A stretch of DNA of 64,000 nt, taken from the NCBI RefSeq assembly GCF_002099425.1, contig NW_018343984.1, forward strand, positions 19,150,501 through 19,214,500, written 5' to 3'. Within the stretch, counting starts at the first letter, position 1. The number at the start of each line of letters is the position of its first letter. Both the position numbers and the translations under genes were made by a program. The notes below the pieces were generated by a model. That model was given only the letters and a program-made list of their open reading frames with translations. It made no database searches and was not told the origin of the DNA. Source of the stretch: Phascolarctos cinereus. Its lineage: Eukaryota; Chordata; Mammalia; Diprotodontia; Phascolarctidae. Below, piece by piece: positions 41,413 to 51,483 of this stretch.

Positions 41413-41510
41413 AAAATTACCTTTTTCCAGGGAACCTCTCAGGAAAAAAAAATTACCTTTTTCTGCTGAATCTCACTCCAAAATTACCTTTTCCAACTGA
41501 AGCTCTCTCA
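41413..41510. repeat. Three-unit imperfect tandem repeat
   Basis: Units beginning aaaattacctttt start at 41413, 41449 and 41480, each followed by a variable CTGAA/CTC-rich part. The period is about 31-36 bases. Confidence 0.72.
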
Positions 41511-42020
41511 AAGTGCCTTGATGTTAAGCAATATAGTTTTAAGTTGAAAATGTCACAAGGCCATGAGAAGAAATTGATAGAAAATTTCAGGGTTCCTTGT
41601 TGATATTTGAAGCAGCCTGTGGATTTTTGTTCTTTAACACAGATCAGCTTGGCTGTGCTACCCCTTTGATTTCGGTATTGCCCAAAACAACATGTTTCGA
41701 GGCTTAATGGCTTCAGAGAGAAGAGTAAGAAGGTGATTTCGTTGTTGCAGCAGAGTTCCGTTACCAGTAGGAAATTGGTAAACAGATGTCTTCAAAATCC
41801 CTTCCATTCAACATGGAACTTCAGAAAAAAAAGTGAAGTAAATAAAATTTCTTCATCCTTTTTTTCTTGGGGTGGGGGGAGATTCTAATTTCCTTGACTA
41901 TTACAGTCTTTTAGAAATTATGTGATTTAACTAAAACTTCTTGTTTTATGATAGGAAAAATTTTGAAGTTTCTTTGGAGCCTTTAAAAACAAAAGAATTC
42001 TCATCAATCAGATACTCTTT
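41511..42020. other. Unassigned unique DNA
   Basis: No repeat recognised. Texture is similar to the block at 40620. Confidence 0.35.
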
Positions 42021-42025
42021 AGGAG

Positions 42026-42056
42026 TTGTGTGTGTGTGTGTGTGCGCGTGCGTGTA
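42026..42056. repeat. (TG)n microsatellite
   Basis: A (TG)n run changing to CG-containing units (gcgcgtgcgtg). Confidence 0.9.
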
Positions 42057-42064
42057 ACATAATG

Positions 42065-42445
42065 CAAATCAATCAATAAGTATTTATTAAGTGATTACTA
42101 CGTGCCAGGCACTGTGCTAAGAGCTAAGGACACAGAAAGAAGCAAAAGGTAATCCCTGATCTCAAGGAGCTCACTATCTAATGAGGGACACTACATGCAA
42201 TAAATACATACATACACACATATATATACACACATATACGTATACACACAAAGCGAGTTATGTACAGGATAAATAGAATAGGAATAAATTAAAAAAGGGA
42301 AAACACTAAAATTAAGAGGGGTTATGGAAGGCTTCCTGTAGAAGATATTTTCGTTGGGACTTAAAAGAAGCCAGGGAGGTCAGTAGTTGGAGCAGAAGAG
42401 GGAGAGTGTTCTAGGCAAGGGAGATAGCCAGAAAAAATACCCTAG
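42065..42445 (-). mobile_element. L2-family 3' region, minus strand, with internal microsatellite
   Basis: 'aagtatttattaagtgatta', 'ctacgtgccaggcactgtgc', 'ctcaaggagctcactatcta', then a CATA/CACA microsatellite at 42195-42250, then 'aggataaatagaataggaat', 'gaaggcttcctgtagaagat', 'ccagggaggtcagtagttgg'. Confidence 0.85.
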
Positions 42446-42849
42446 CCTTCTTAGAGCAAGTAAGGGAATACTTGAGATGTCTAACCCCCAAACCTTTTGC
42501 TCAGCATTTCCTCCTTAGAGTAAAAATGCAAAGGATTAGGTAAGCTCCTTGGTTTTCTCAAATTTATCCCTGTGTCCAAAGCAACACAAACAGAAATGAC
42601 TTCTTGAGGGAGGCAGACATAGGATTGGTAAACCTGACTTTCGTCTGCTGCTTAAGTGCTTTGCAAAGCCTAAATGTGTGAATGCTTTCCTTTATCTGGT
42701 GGAAGGGAGGACAAGCAAAGATCCTATGAGACATGGATTGGGTCAGTGTGAGCTCTTATTCTAATAGACTGGGTGACCCATCTGCAAGTAACCACAATCC
42801 AAAGTGAGACAAAAGAGAGGTTCCAATTAAATGATATGAATGAATGTAA
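42446..42849. other. Unassigned DNA
   Basis: Nothing recognised with certainty. Confidence 0.33.
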
Positions 42850-42985
42850 AAGTGTGGAGTAAACACTGAGTGCTTGGCACCATGGCTAAACACTGGAGAT
42901 TCAAAGACAAAAGCAAGACAGTCCCTGGCTTCAGGAAGCCTACGTTCTAATGGGGGGAGGGGCAGGGAAACAACAATATGGGAGT
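42850..42985 (-). mobile_element. L2-family 3' end, minus strand
   Basis: 'cactgagtgcttggcaccat', 'gacagtccctggcttcagga', 'agcctacgttctaatggggg'. Probably the 3' end of the L2 that resumes at 43325. Confidence 0.7.
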
Positions 42986-43324
42986 GGTGGTCAGAGAAAA
43001 GAGAATCTGGGAGTCACAGGGTTGGTAAGTTGATCCACAGAGGAGTCCATTAGCAGGACCTTTCCAGGAATAATTGTCGTATTGATTTGATTACCATGTA
43101 GGGCGTAGGGGTTGGGAGAACGGGGAATATAGGGTTGTTTGGGATAGGAAACATGAAACGATTGTTTGGTCTGGGACCTGGGGCAGGCCAGATGTCCTAG
43201 GCTAGTTGAGTGCATTTAGTCACTCAGTAATTAAGGAGGCTTACTGTGAGCTCTGAAGTTGAATGGATTGATTTGGGGGCAAGGAAAGAGGGCCATTATG
43301 TGAGGTCATTACTTACCCAGAAAT
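42986..43324. other. Unassigned insert-like segment within L2
   Basis: About 340 bp between two L2 parts that should be close together. G-rich on the plus strand ('gggcgtaggggttgggagaa', 'gacctggggcaggccagatg'). I recognise no family or terminal repeats. Confidence 0.38.
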
Positions 43325-44850
43325 CAATCAGGAAGGGCTTCATGGAGGAAATAGCATGTTAACTAGACTTTGAAGGCTGGATAAGATTTAGACATGTAAA
43401 AATAAGAGGAATAGTATGCCTGCCTTAGTTAACATGACCAAAGGCACGTGGAAGAGAAGGCAAGGAATGTGCAGGGGATGCAAGTAGTCCATTTTGGATA
43501 AAGCATATGTATAAGTATATGTATGTATACATATATGTGTATGTGTGTATGTATACACACACACACACACACACACATGCACACACTTTATAGAGTACAC
43601 AGAGGACAGCAGTATGGAAGAGACTAGAAAGGTCAGGTAGTACTAGACTGTGGAAGCCCTTCAAAGCCAGGCTAAGGAATTCAAATTTTAGCAGTTGATG
43701 AAGATGATTTTTAATTGGATCTGTGTACAAAAAAGTATTCATGGGACAGACAGATTAGAGAGGATTGAGAGTGGAGGTAGGCAGACAAGTGTCAAAAGCC
43801 AAAGAGAAAGTCCCTTCAGTTACTTGTTTAAACACAGGGAAATAGATTCAGATTGCTCTAGAATAATGGGGACTGCTCAGAAAAATTTGACTATTTCCCC
43901 TTGTTTAAACAAGTACAATCTCTGTTTTACTTAATGACTTACTCAGCCTGGTTTTTGACTGCAAGACAGGAGACTAGTAAGATCATCATAGTGGGTGATA
44001 GCGAAGGTCCATCCCAGGTCAGAAGCAGAGGGAAAAGAGAATAGAGGACAGATGTGAAAGGCACTGTGAAGGCAGAGATTATAGGACTTGGCCATTCTTT
44101 GCAGATGGAAGGCAGATGACAGATGAGACAAAGATCCACAAAAGAGGCTGGTTAACTGATGCTTCAAACAGCAGAATTAGATGAGTCAGAAGTGGTTCTG
44201 TATTAGGAAAGGTAAGTTCAATTTTTGACATGGTGAGTTTAGAATGTTGGTGGGTCATGCAGGTATAAATGGCCAGTAGGCAGGCTGGAGCTTAAACATC
44301 AGCATGAGATATATGGAATCATCTATAGAGTAGACCTTCTGTTTTGTATTTTAAAAAATGGACCAAGAAAGTCACTAAGCTGGAGCTTTTTCTTGCTGAA
44401 ACAAGAGGAAAGAGAGTCATATGATCCCATTTCTCTGGTCCTGACCTTTCTTCTGAGCCTTGGGAGTACATGAAATAAATTAAATTACTCAGAAGCCATG
44501 GAAATGAATGAAGTTACTAAGAGGAAATGTAGGGAAAGAACAGGGTTGATATTAAAACCATCATTTAGGTATTGGGACAAGAAAGAGACAGGAAAGGAAA
44601 CCGAAGGCAAATAATTAGAGATACAAAGAAGAATATTTCAGAAGTCACAGGAGGAGAATGCACTCAGAAAAAAGAGAGTAGTCCACAGTGCCAAAAGCTG
44701 GAGAGGAGAAAGAGAATGAAGACCCAGAAAGACCACAGGGCTAGTTCAAAGAAAGCCAATGGTGACCTTTGAGAGAGCAGTTTCAGTAGCATAGAGAGGA
44801 CAGACAACATGCAATAGTTTCAGGACAGAGTAGGTGAGGACTAAGTAGGG
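43325..44850 (-). mobile_element. L2-family LINE body including ORF2 remnants, minus strand
   Basis: 'aggaagggcttcatggagga', 'gactttgaaggctggataag', a CA/TA microsatellite (43505-43585), 'aaagccaggctaaggaattc', 'gtcaaaagccaaagagaaag', 'gacatggtgagtttagaatg', 'gtgaccttt' with 'gagagagcagtttcagtagc'. The order follows the reversed L2 body into ORF2. Several internal deletions. The minus-strand frames here are LINE remnants. Confidence 0.68.
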
Positions 44851-45199
44851 CTTCTGAAGGGACATAGAAAGTCCCTTCTCCCTTCTCCTCTGACCATGCC
44901 TTGGGCCTACCAATCTCAGACCCGTTGGTCAAGGCTAAATTGGGTATGACCAGTATATTCATTTAAACTTCATTCGGCCATTAGCATTCTCACCCCCTTG
45001 CCAAATTCACTTTATCCCCATTTATAGTTGGCACACGTATCCATAGTTAGGCTCATGTCTTCTGCTTGCTTCCATCTCAGCATAATTAACCCCCCCCCAA
45101 AAAAAATATATGGTTTAGCAAACATGCTTAGAGTTCCCTCTAAGAACAAAGATTCCCACTAAAAGCCAAAAGAGCACAGAGAAAAGAGGTCAAGTGTGT
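44851..45199. other. Unassigned unique DNA
   Basis: Nothing recognised. Confidence 0.33.
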
Positions 45200-45470
45200 C
45201 ATTGGGATCTGTTGCCTGATTCCCATTAAACCTACCTTGATTTCTTTTAGGCTTTTGGCTAATGCTTATTTTCACGGCTGTAATTAGGGACCTTAACATT
45301 TGTTCCTTTGACAGGTCAATGATTTTATTTTAATTGGTTAACTGGAAGGGGCACAATTACAATGATTTGGTTTCCACTACAGAAATATCTTGTGGTTTAG
45401 GTGATTACAGTAAGAGCTATTACTCCTTGTAGCCATTATTCCATGAGTAAGTTTCTTATTATGCTTAGGT
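45200..45470. promoter_or_regulatory. Candidate conserved non-coding element (homeodomain/TALE motifs)
   Basis: A compact repeat-free block holding TAATTA (45281-45286), the MEIS/TALE core TGACAG (45309-45314), then 'ttttaattggttaactgg' (45328-45345) with an HNF1-like GTTAAC, and further TAATT/CAATG motifs. It is the densest such cluster in the window. The enhancer role is inferred. Confidence 0.36.
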
Positions 45471-45474
45471 TAAA

Positions 45475-45795
45475 AAATTCAGCATCACAAGTCCAAGATA
45501 GGGGAGGTGTGGCTTGACAGCAGTTCATCTGAAGAAGAAAAAAGCTCTGGGGATTTTAGTGATCTATACAGACTTAAAATGATCTCCAGTGTCTTATGAC
45601 AGCATGAAAAGGCACATTTGATTTCAAGTTTCATTAAGAAAAATACTGGATTCAAGAATAAGGGGGTGATGGTGACAGTGTGCTGCCATGTTCAGGTCAC
45701 GCATCTGGGGTACTCTGTTCGGTTTTGGACTCTGTACTTTAGAAGAGATATCCATAGGCTGGGCAGTGTCCAAAGGAGAATGGTGTAGGGAAAGA
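45475..45795 (+). mobile_element. CR1/L3-family LINE, 3' part of ORF2
   Basis: 'cacaagtccaagataggg', 'ttgacagcagttcatctgaa', 'ctctggggattttagtgatc', 'gaataagggggtgatggtga', 'tctggggtactctgttcggt', 'tgggcagtgtccaaaggaga'. This is the segment that directly follows, in CR1/L3 order, the RT piece seen at 31940. Confidence 0.78.
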
Positions 45796-45799
45796 GAGC

Positions 45800-46062
45800 A
45801 CCAAACAAGTATTTATGAAACACCTACTGTATACCAGGCTCTGCGCTTAATGCTTTACAAATGTTATCTTATTTGATCCTCCCAACAACCCTCTAGAGAT
45901 AGGTGTGATAATTACTTTTCATTTTCCAGTTGAAGAAATTGACATAGGTTAAGTGACTTGCCCAGAGTCATATAGCTAGTATCTGAGGTTGGATTCAAAC
46001 TCAGGTCTTCCTGACTCCAAATCCAAATTCTATCCACTGGGTCTGTCACCTGGCTGCCTTAA
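45800..46062 (-). mobile_element. MIR-type CORE-SINE, minus strand, inside the CR1 copy
   Basis: 'aacacctactgtataccagg', 'aacaaccctctagagatagg', 'taagtgacttgcccagagtc', 'attcaaactcaggtcttcct' and 'cacctggctgcct'. Confidence 0.82.
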
Positions 46063-46069
46063 TAAATAA

Positions 46070-46260
46070 TATTTGTAAATACTTAATGAGTTATTGATTG
46101 ATTGAATGAGTAAAAGTTCTTTCATTGAAGGCTGTGAATGGAGTTAATAGTTGTGAGAAGGGAGAGCATCCCAAATATGGAGGACGTATTACCTGTGTGA
46201 AGGTGTAGAGATGGAAGATGGAATGTCATGTGCTGGCGCTGGCCAATCCAGCTATAACAC
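46070..46260 (-). mobile_element. L2-family fragment, minus strand
   Basis: 'gggagagcatcccaaatatg' and 'tgaaggtgtagagatggaag' with 'atggaatgtcatgtgctg' match the reversed L2 body. Preceded by an L2-like 'gattgattgaatgag'. Confidence 0.55.
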
Positions 46261-46274
46261 ACACTAGGGAGAGT

Positions 46275-46725
46275 CATGTGTGATCATCCTGGAAAGGCAT
46301 TCACAATTGGATTTCCCTGTCACTGGAGATGGTGCAGCTAGGTGGTACAGTGGACAGAGCACTGAGCCTAGAGTCAGGAAGACCTGAGTTCAAATCCAGC
46401 CTCAGACATTCACTAGCTGTGTGACCCTGGGCAAGTCATTTGACTCTGTTTGCCTCAGTTTCCTCATCTATAAAATGAGCTGGAGAAGGAAATGGCAAAC
46501 CATTCCAGTATCTTTGCCAAGAAAATCCCAGATGGGGTCACGAAGAGTCAGACACAGCTGAAAAAAATGATAGAATGTCATCATCTCACTGGAGAATCTT
46601 AGGCACCACCTGGATGAGTGTTTGTCTGGCATATTGTAGTGTGGACTCTTTTTCAGATGTGAGTTGGATCGGACATCCCTTTAGGTCCCCTCCAACTCTA
46701 AAATGCTGAGATTCTGTGATAGTGT
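46275..46725 (+). mobile_element. CR1/L3-family 3' terminus, split by MAR1
   Basis: 46275-46329 ends 'gatttccctgtcactggaga'. After the MAR1 it resumes with 'ccacctggatgagtgtttgt', 'agatgtgagttggatcggac', 'ctccaactctaaaatgctga' and 'gattctgtga'. It is probably the end of the same CR1 copy that starts at 45475. Confidence 0.75.
46330..46585 (+). mobile_element. MAR1 SINE, full length, in CR1
   Basis: 'ggtgcagctaggtggtacag', 'gagttcaaatccagcctcag', 'aatgagctggagaaggaaat', 'gaaaatcccagatggggtca', 'gaagagtcagacacagctga'. The 10-bp target-site duplication tcactggaga lies at 46320-46329 and 46586-46595. Confidence 0.94.
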
Positions 46726-46789
46726 GATGTGATTCACAACCAGAGCCAGATTCGAGGCCATCACATTGGAAATCCAAAATGGAAATTCT

Positions 46790-46955
46790 CTGCAGGAGTT
46801 TTACCAGTGCCCTGGAGATCTTAATTTGTGCCCTGACACTTCGGTGGGTTTGGGGACATTCAGCAGCAACAATAGTTTTGTCTCAGAAGGATTTTGTTTG
46901 TACGATTGCTTGTTCCAGTTATTTTAATTGAAGTATGATGGCTTAAGTTTTTAAA
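46790..46955. repeat. Diverged duplicate, first member
   Basis: 'ctgcaggagttttaccagtg', 'tcttaatttgtgccctgaca', 'tccagttattttaattgaag', 'tatgatggctta' have matching blocks in the same order at 48965-49140. It is not one of the repeat families I recognise. Confidence 0.65.
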
Positions 46956-47384
46956 GGTTCATCAACATACCCAAAATAAAAGTGAGTCTTGGTTCTTCTT
47001 TAGTCAATCCAGAAGGCTTCTGGAAAACCAAGAAATTTCTCCTGAGTGACATTATTGTTGATAATATTATCCTTATTACCAGATTTCCTACAGCCAATTA
47101 GGCCATGGGGACACATAACTGAATTCCTCAAAGAACTGGTAAATCCTCTAGATAGTGTGTGTGTGTGTGCTATAGACCATTCCAGCACTTGCTTTCCTTG
47201 TGTAATTCTCAGGGGGGCAAGGTTAGAGTCAGAAGAGAACCTTGGAGGTTTCCTGGATATCACTTCTCAGATCCTCTGGGTGATTCTCACCTACCATTCA
47301 TGTCCCATCATCATCTTCATGAAGCTAAATCTACTGGATGACTCTAATGCTTTGGAAATTTGAGTAGCAAAGACCTGCCTTGCA
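46956..47384. other. Unassigned DNA with a short (GT)n
   Basis: Contains (GT)8 at about 47155-47170. Open frames on both strands overlap each other and have no domains. Confidence 0.35.
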
Positions 47385-47515
47385 AATACTCAAATGAATG
47401 AAAGAATATTTATTAAATGCAAAACACTGTGCTAAGCACAAATGTGCAAATAGAAGAGCAAGTCAATCTTTGCTCTCCAGGAACTCACCTTCTAGTAGGG
47501 GGACATGCAACATGT
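47385..47515 (-). mobile_element. L2-family 3' end, minus strand
   Basis: 'gaatatttattaaatgcaaa', 'acactgtgctaagcacaaat', 'ctccaggaactcaccttcta'. Forms an inverted pair with the next copy. Confidence 0.72.
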
Positions 47516-47519
47516 CCTC

Positions 47520-47745
47520 TGGGTCTGGGATGCTCTCCTTTTTCATTCCCATGTCTCATGACTACCAAGTCCAGTCAAAGTTCAGCTGAACTGCCACCTT
47601 CTACAAAAGTCCTTTTACTCATTCAACATTAAGATTGCAATCTTCTTGAGGGCAGGGACTTTCTTTGTCCTCTTTTTAATATCCCCAGTGTTTAGCACAG
47701 TGCCTGGCACATAGTAGGCACTAAATGAATATTTGTTGCATTTAA
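47520..47745 (+). mobile_element. L2-family 3' end, plus strand
   Basis: 'tcttcttgagggcagggact', 'atatccccagtgtttagcac', 'agtgcctggcacatagtagg', 'cactaaatgaatatttgttg'. A well-preserved L2 terminus. Confidence 0.88.
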
Positions 47746-48018
47746 TTTATTGAACATTTATTAAACATTTATAAATAGTATGTATTAAGGTAAGTCAAAC
47801 GGAAAGGTCCCAGAGTACTTACAGAGTACCAAGTGAATTGCAATATATCTTCTTTAATCTTATTTTCATTGATAAAACCATATCCATTTCTCACCATTTG
47901 ACAGTGCCAAGGGCTTTTGTTTTTCCAGATGTTCAGCCCCTGTGGCTACTGAGGAGGTGGTAGAGACACCGGCAGTGCTTGGCCCCTGCAGAAACAGTAG
48001 CTAGGTTGCATGTCCGAA

Positions 48019-48625
48019 AGGGTTGCTTCCCTGGATAATGGCCATGGATGCTATGATAGAAGGAGGAAAGATCATCTGTGGGAGTCATTGCTATTCTCAG
48101 GGCTGTTGGACTTATAGTGCTGGGCTCTTTTCATCAGGATCTGAAGGAAAGTAGTGGTCAATGTGATGGTGGTGGTGGTGGTTCCATTCATCTGGCACAT
48201 GACACCCTCTTGTCCCTCTTCAAAGGGCCTTACTAATTTATAAAGGCTAGCTTTCCTGTCCTGTGGATGGCAATCGGTCAGCATTTGGTGGTGATGACTG
48301 ACCCCTTCTCCACCAGGGTTACTTGCTTGCATGGCAATTGGTGGTGGTGGTGGTAAAAATGGCAAGTCTATTTTTTTTTTTTGCAGGGATTGCTTTCCTC
48401 GATGATGGTTATGGAGAAGCAGAGTTCATAGTCTGGTGGGGTTTATTATCTGTTCCCAGAGTTTTAGGGCTCAGAGTCCTGTGCTGTCTCCACAAGGATC
48501 TAAGGGGAGATGGCAGTCAACGTGGTAGCAATCATTTCACTCATCTGGCCCGTGCTACCTCATGTCTCTCCTTCTGGGTGCCTTGATGATTTAGGGAAGC
48601 TGACTTTCTTGCCCTGCCATGACAG
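48019..48625. repeat. Diverged tandem duplication, two units of about 245 bp
   Basis: Unit A (48019-48265) and unit B (48385-48625) share ordered blocks: 'agggttgcttccctggataa' with 'agggattgctttcctcgatg', 'aggatctgaaggaaagtagt' with 'aggatctaaggggagatggc', 'ctagctttcctgtcctg' with 'ctgactttcttgccctg'. A GGT repeat lies within A and another between the units. Function and origin unknown. Confidence 0.65.
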
Positions 48626-48639
48626 TTGAGTAAACATTC

Positions 48640-48960
48640 CAGTAAGTCAATTTAATTCATGCACAAAACTGTTCTGAGCAGGCAGTGAAAGAACCACATC
48701 AAATAATTAGGTTAAAGAGTCTTTCAAATGAAACGTAAAATCCAGAGACCACTTGCATTCAAAAAGAATCCCATCATGACTTTCGCAAAGCTAGGAGCAT
48801 CAAAGCAGATGTTCTGGGTAGATATCTCTGAAAACAATTAATTACATTCTATGAAATTAATTTCTTCTGGAGCCTTAACTGGTTATGGCATCTTTCCCAT
48901 TTTAACTGGAGAAATACAGTATGTACTGTTAAACATTACTTTACCTCTTTCTCAGCTCCC
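48640..48960. promoter_or_regulatory. Candidate conserved non-coding element
   Basis: Repeat-free AT-rich block with several TAAT cores ('caaataattagg', 'caattaattacattc', 'gaaattaatttc'). A weak enhancer candidate. Confidence 0.26.
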
Positions 48961-48964
48961 CTTC

Positions 48965-49140
48965 CGACTCCATGCAGGGGTTTTACCAGTCCCTCCTCCC
49001 CCAAGGAACTTAATTTGAGTCTTGACAGTTTAGTGGGTTCTGGAATATTTGGAGGCAGGAATAGCTTATCTTTCTCAGAAAATTTTTCTTTGTTTATTGC
49101 AGTTATTTTAGTTCAAGTATGGCAGCTTTGCCACCATGCC
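48965..49140. repeat. Diverged duplicate, second member
   Basis: 'atgcaggggttttaccagtc', 'acttaatttgagtcttgaca', 'gcagttattttagttcaagt', 'atggcagctt' are homologous in order to 46790-46955, about 2.2 kb away in the same orientation. Confidence 0.65.
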
Positions 49141-50079
49141 TTAAACTGCTTTCTTAACCTGAAAGATCCCTCTACCCTTACATCTTCTCTCTCAGGAAGA
49201 ACTCTCTGCTCCCTGGCCCCCTCCTCCAGTTGATGAGTTCCTCTTTGAATCTCTATTTGAGAAAGTGCTCTAACCAGCCATCCTTCACTCCTTTCCCGGT
49301 CACCTTTCTAACTTTCCAGACCTTGATACTATGCTCATAGGTAGGTACCTACTCCCCAAGTAGAGATAGCTTAGAGCTTAATATTTCATCATCTTCTCAG
49401 AATGGGCAAATAATTCATTAACTCTAATTTTATTTAGATGTTAACTACAACATGCTAGGTGGTTTCTCAGCTTCAATAATGGTAGTAATAACATCTGCGT
49501 GTATAGATATTTCAAGAGGAGAGACCCTGCTCTAAATGGAATAGCCACAACATCTCTGTGGGTGGAAAGAAATGTGGAGGGGGGAAGGCAGGGAGTTGGA
49601 AGTAGTGTCTTGAGTTTCCAACAGAGAATCAGATCCCCAGAGGGTACTTTCCTCAGACTGGATGAAATGAAGTCCAATGGCTCAAAGTTCCCCAACCCTT
49701 TTCCAACGTTTTGCTTTGCTTCCTAGAAGACAGAAGCCCTGGGGTGGAGACATTCAAAGGAGACTGAAGGGAGTACAGACAGACTTAGGTGTCTTTCACT
49801 TGTGCCTATATGACTTTTAACCAAAAAGGGGGGAAAAAATCAATGGAGCTGAACAATGATAATTGTAAATTAGCCACTTCATGATGGTCGATAAGTACAT
49901 TTTATAAAAACACAGTATGAACCAAAGAGTATGTTCGAAAGTAGTTGCTGGAGGAAATGTAGGTGATGTAAAAACAGAAGATACCAATGTATTTTGTTTT
50001 TAAAAAAGCTACCACAAATTATACTGGATAAACTGACAATAAGAGTCCATCAAATCCTAGTTAAATCTTGCAATTTCTC
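49141..50079. other. Unassigned unique DNA
   Basis: About 0.9 kb with nothing recognised. The paired frames at 49441-49726 on opposite strands are not gene-like. Confidence 0.37.
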
Positions 50080-50142
50080 AATATTTCTCAGTTCAAGTGC
50101 TGGGCACATACCAGGTGCTTAATAAATGGTTGTTGACTTGTT
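50080..50142 (+). mobile_element. L2-family 3' terminus
   Basis: 'gtgctgggcacataccaggt', 'gcttaataaatggttgttga'. Confidence 0.75.
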
Positions 50143-50204
50143 GTCTTCCTGACATCATCAAAATTTACTTTTTTGATAACCTTAACCCATTGTTCTGGAT
50201 TCAT

Positions 50205-50398
50205 AAGGACACAGATTTACAGCTGGCAGGAACCTTAGAGATCATCAAGTCCACCCCCTTATTTTTAAAGACAAGGAAACTGAAGCATAGAGAGATTAGG
50301 TGACTTGCCCAGAATCACTCAGCTAGAAAGTGTCTGAGGTGAGACTTGAACCCAGGTCTTCCTGAGTCCAAGTCCAGTGTTCTACCCACTACAGCAGT
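50205..50398 (-). mobile_element. MIR3-type CORE-SINE, minus strand
   Basis: 'cacagatttacagctggcag', 'gaaccttagagatcatcaag', 'aggaaactgaagcatagaga', 'gacttgaacccaggtcttcc', 'gtgttctacccactacagca'. Confidence 0.82.
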
Positions 50399-50589
50399 GG
50401 CGGCAATCTCGAGCAGAAACATATCCCTGTGGGACCACATGTTGACTAAAAAATCACAAGTTACTATTGTCTGTGCTGTATTGTATTTTAATTTATTTTG
50501 TAAGAATATTTCCCAATTACATATTAATCTGGATTCTCCAGCAGGCCTAGCATTTTACCTGCCCCTTCAAGTCTGACACCTCTGTGCCA

Positions 50590-50770
50590 TGTCTCTCTAC
50601 CTCTCCACCTTTGGGGACCAAAGAGAACAGGTCTAATTCCTTTGACGATAGCTATCATTCTCCCTCAGAGACTTTTTAACTCCAATTTAAACGTTTGTAT
50701 TCCTTCAACCAATCTTCATATAGCCTGAACTGAACAAGGGCCTTGGGCATCCAAATTGAATCTATGAAAT
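50590..50770 (-). mobile_element. CR1/L3-family LINE interior, minus strand
   Basis: 'ctttggggaccaaagagaac', 'aggtctaattcctttgac', 'tccttcaaccaatcttcata', 'acaagggccttgggcatcc' match the reversed CR1/L3 segment (consensus: ccaagcagaacaagtctaat, ttcaaccgatcctcatatgg). Confidence 0.68.
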
Positions 50771-51483
50771 GGGTCAGTGAGGACAGTGCTATAAAAAGGG
50801 TTGTGACCATGGACCCTAGGGTGGAGGCCAGCTGCTCTCTACCTTGGTTATAGGTGTTTGGTTTTAGCTGGAAAAAGATAAGATCCTAGAGGTGCGAATG
50901 AATCAGAATTATGGCAGTAATGTCAGTCTAGGCCTCCCAGGAGTTCATAGAGGTATTCCCTAGATTTGCAATATAAAACTCCATTAATCTAGTTGAGTCT
51001 TGTTAACTTTCTCATCAGAAACCTTGCAATTTTGTCTAGCCTTTCCCATGTACTAAGCACTTCATAAATCCTTGTTGAATCAAATGCAATCGAATTGTGC
51101 TTTCCCTTCCTGGCATCTCTGGGGAAGCAGTTTTCTTCTTCTCCTCCACGATTTGACTAAAAGGTATTTTGCTTGAATAATGAGAGAAAATGATATGGTG
51201 CAGTTGCCAAGTCCGGTAGCCTGGAGTTTTCCCAATTTCAAGTCTCATAGATCACTCCTCTAGTACTTGGTAAATGTTTGTCAGCCTTACATGCTGAACA
51301 GCCAATTAGTATTGATTAGCCCGCGTGTGGTTTCTTAATTTAGGTCCAAATAGCTTAAGATGGAAATAGAATACTTCAGTAATTCAAAATCCAAAGACCT
51401 CACTTACTGCTCTAGCTCCTTGGTTAACCAAGAAAGGACATGGTACTCAGACAGATCATATGACTAGTAGCAAATTGACATCT
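50771..51483. other. Mostly unassigned DNA with short L2 ends
   Basis: 'gtactaagcacttcataaat', 'ccttgttgaatc' at 51045-51080 and 'agtacttggtaaatgtttgt' near 51265 look like two L2 termini. The rest is unassigned. Confidence 0.4.

Noticed and set aside
43388-43742. Cys/Val and Tyr/Thr-rich minus-strand frames
   Set aside because: They are translations of a CA/TA microsatellite inside an L2.
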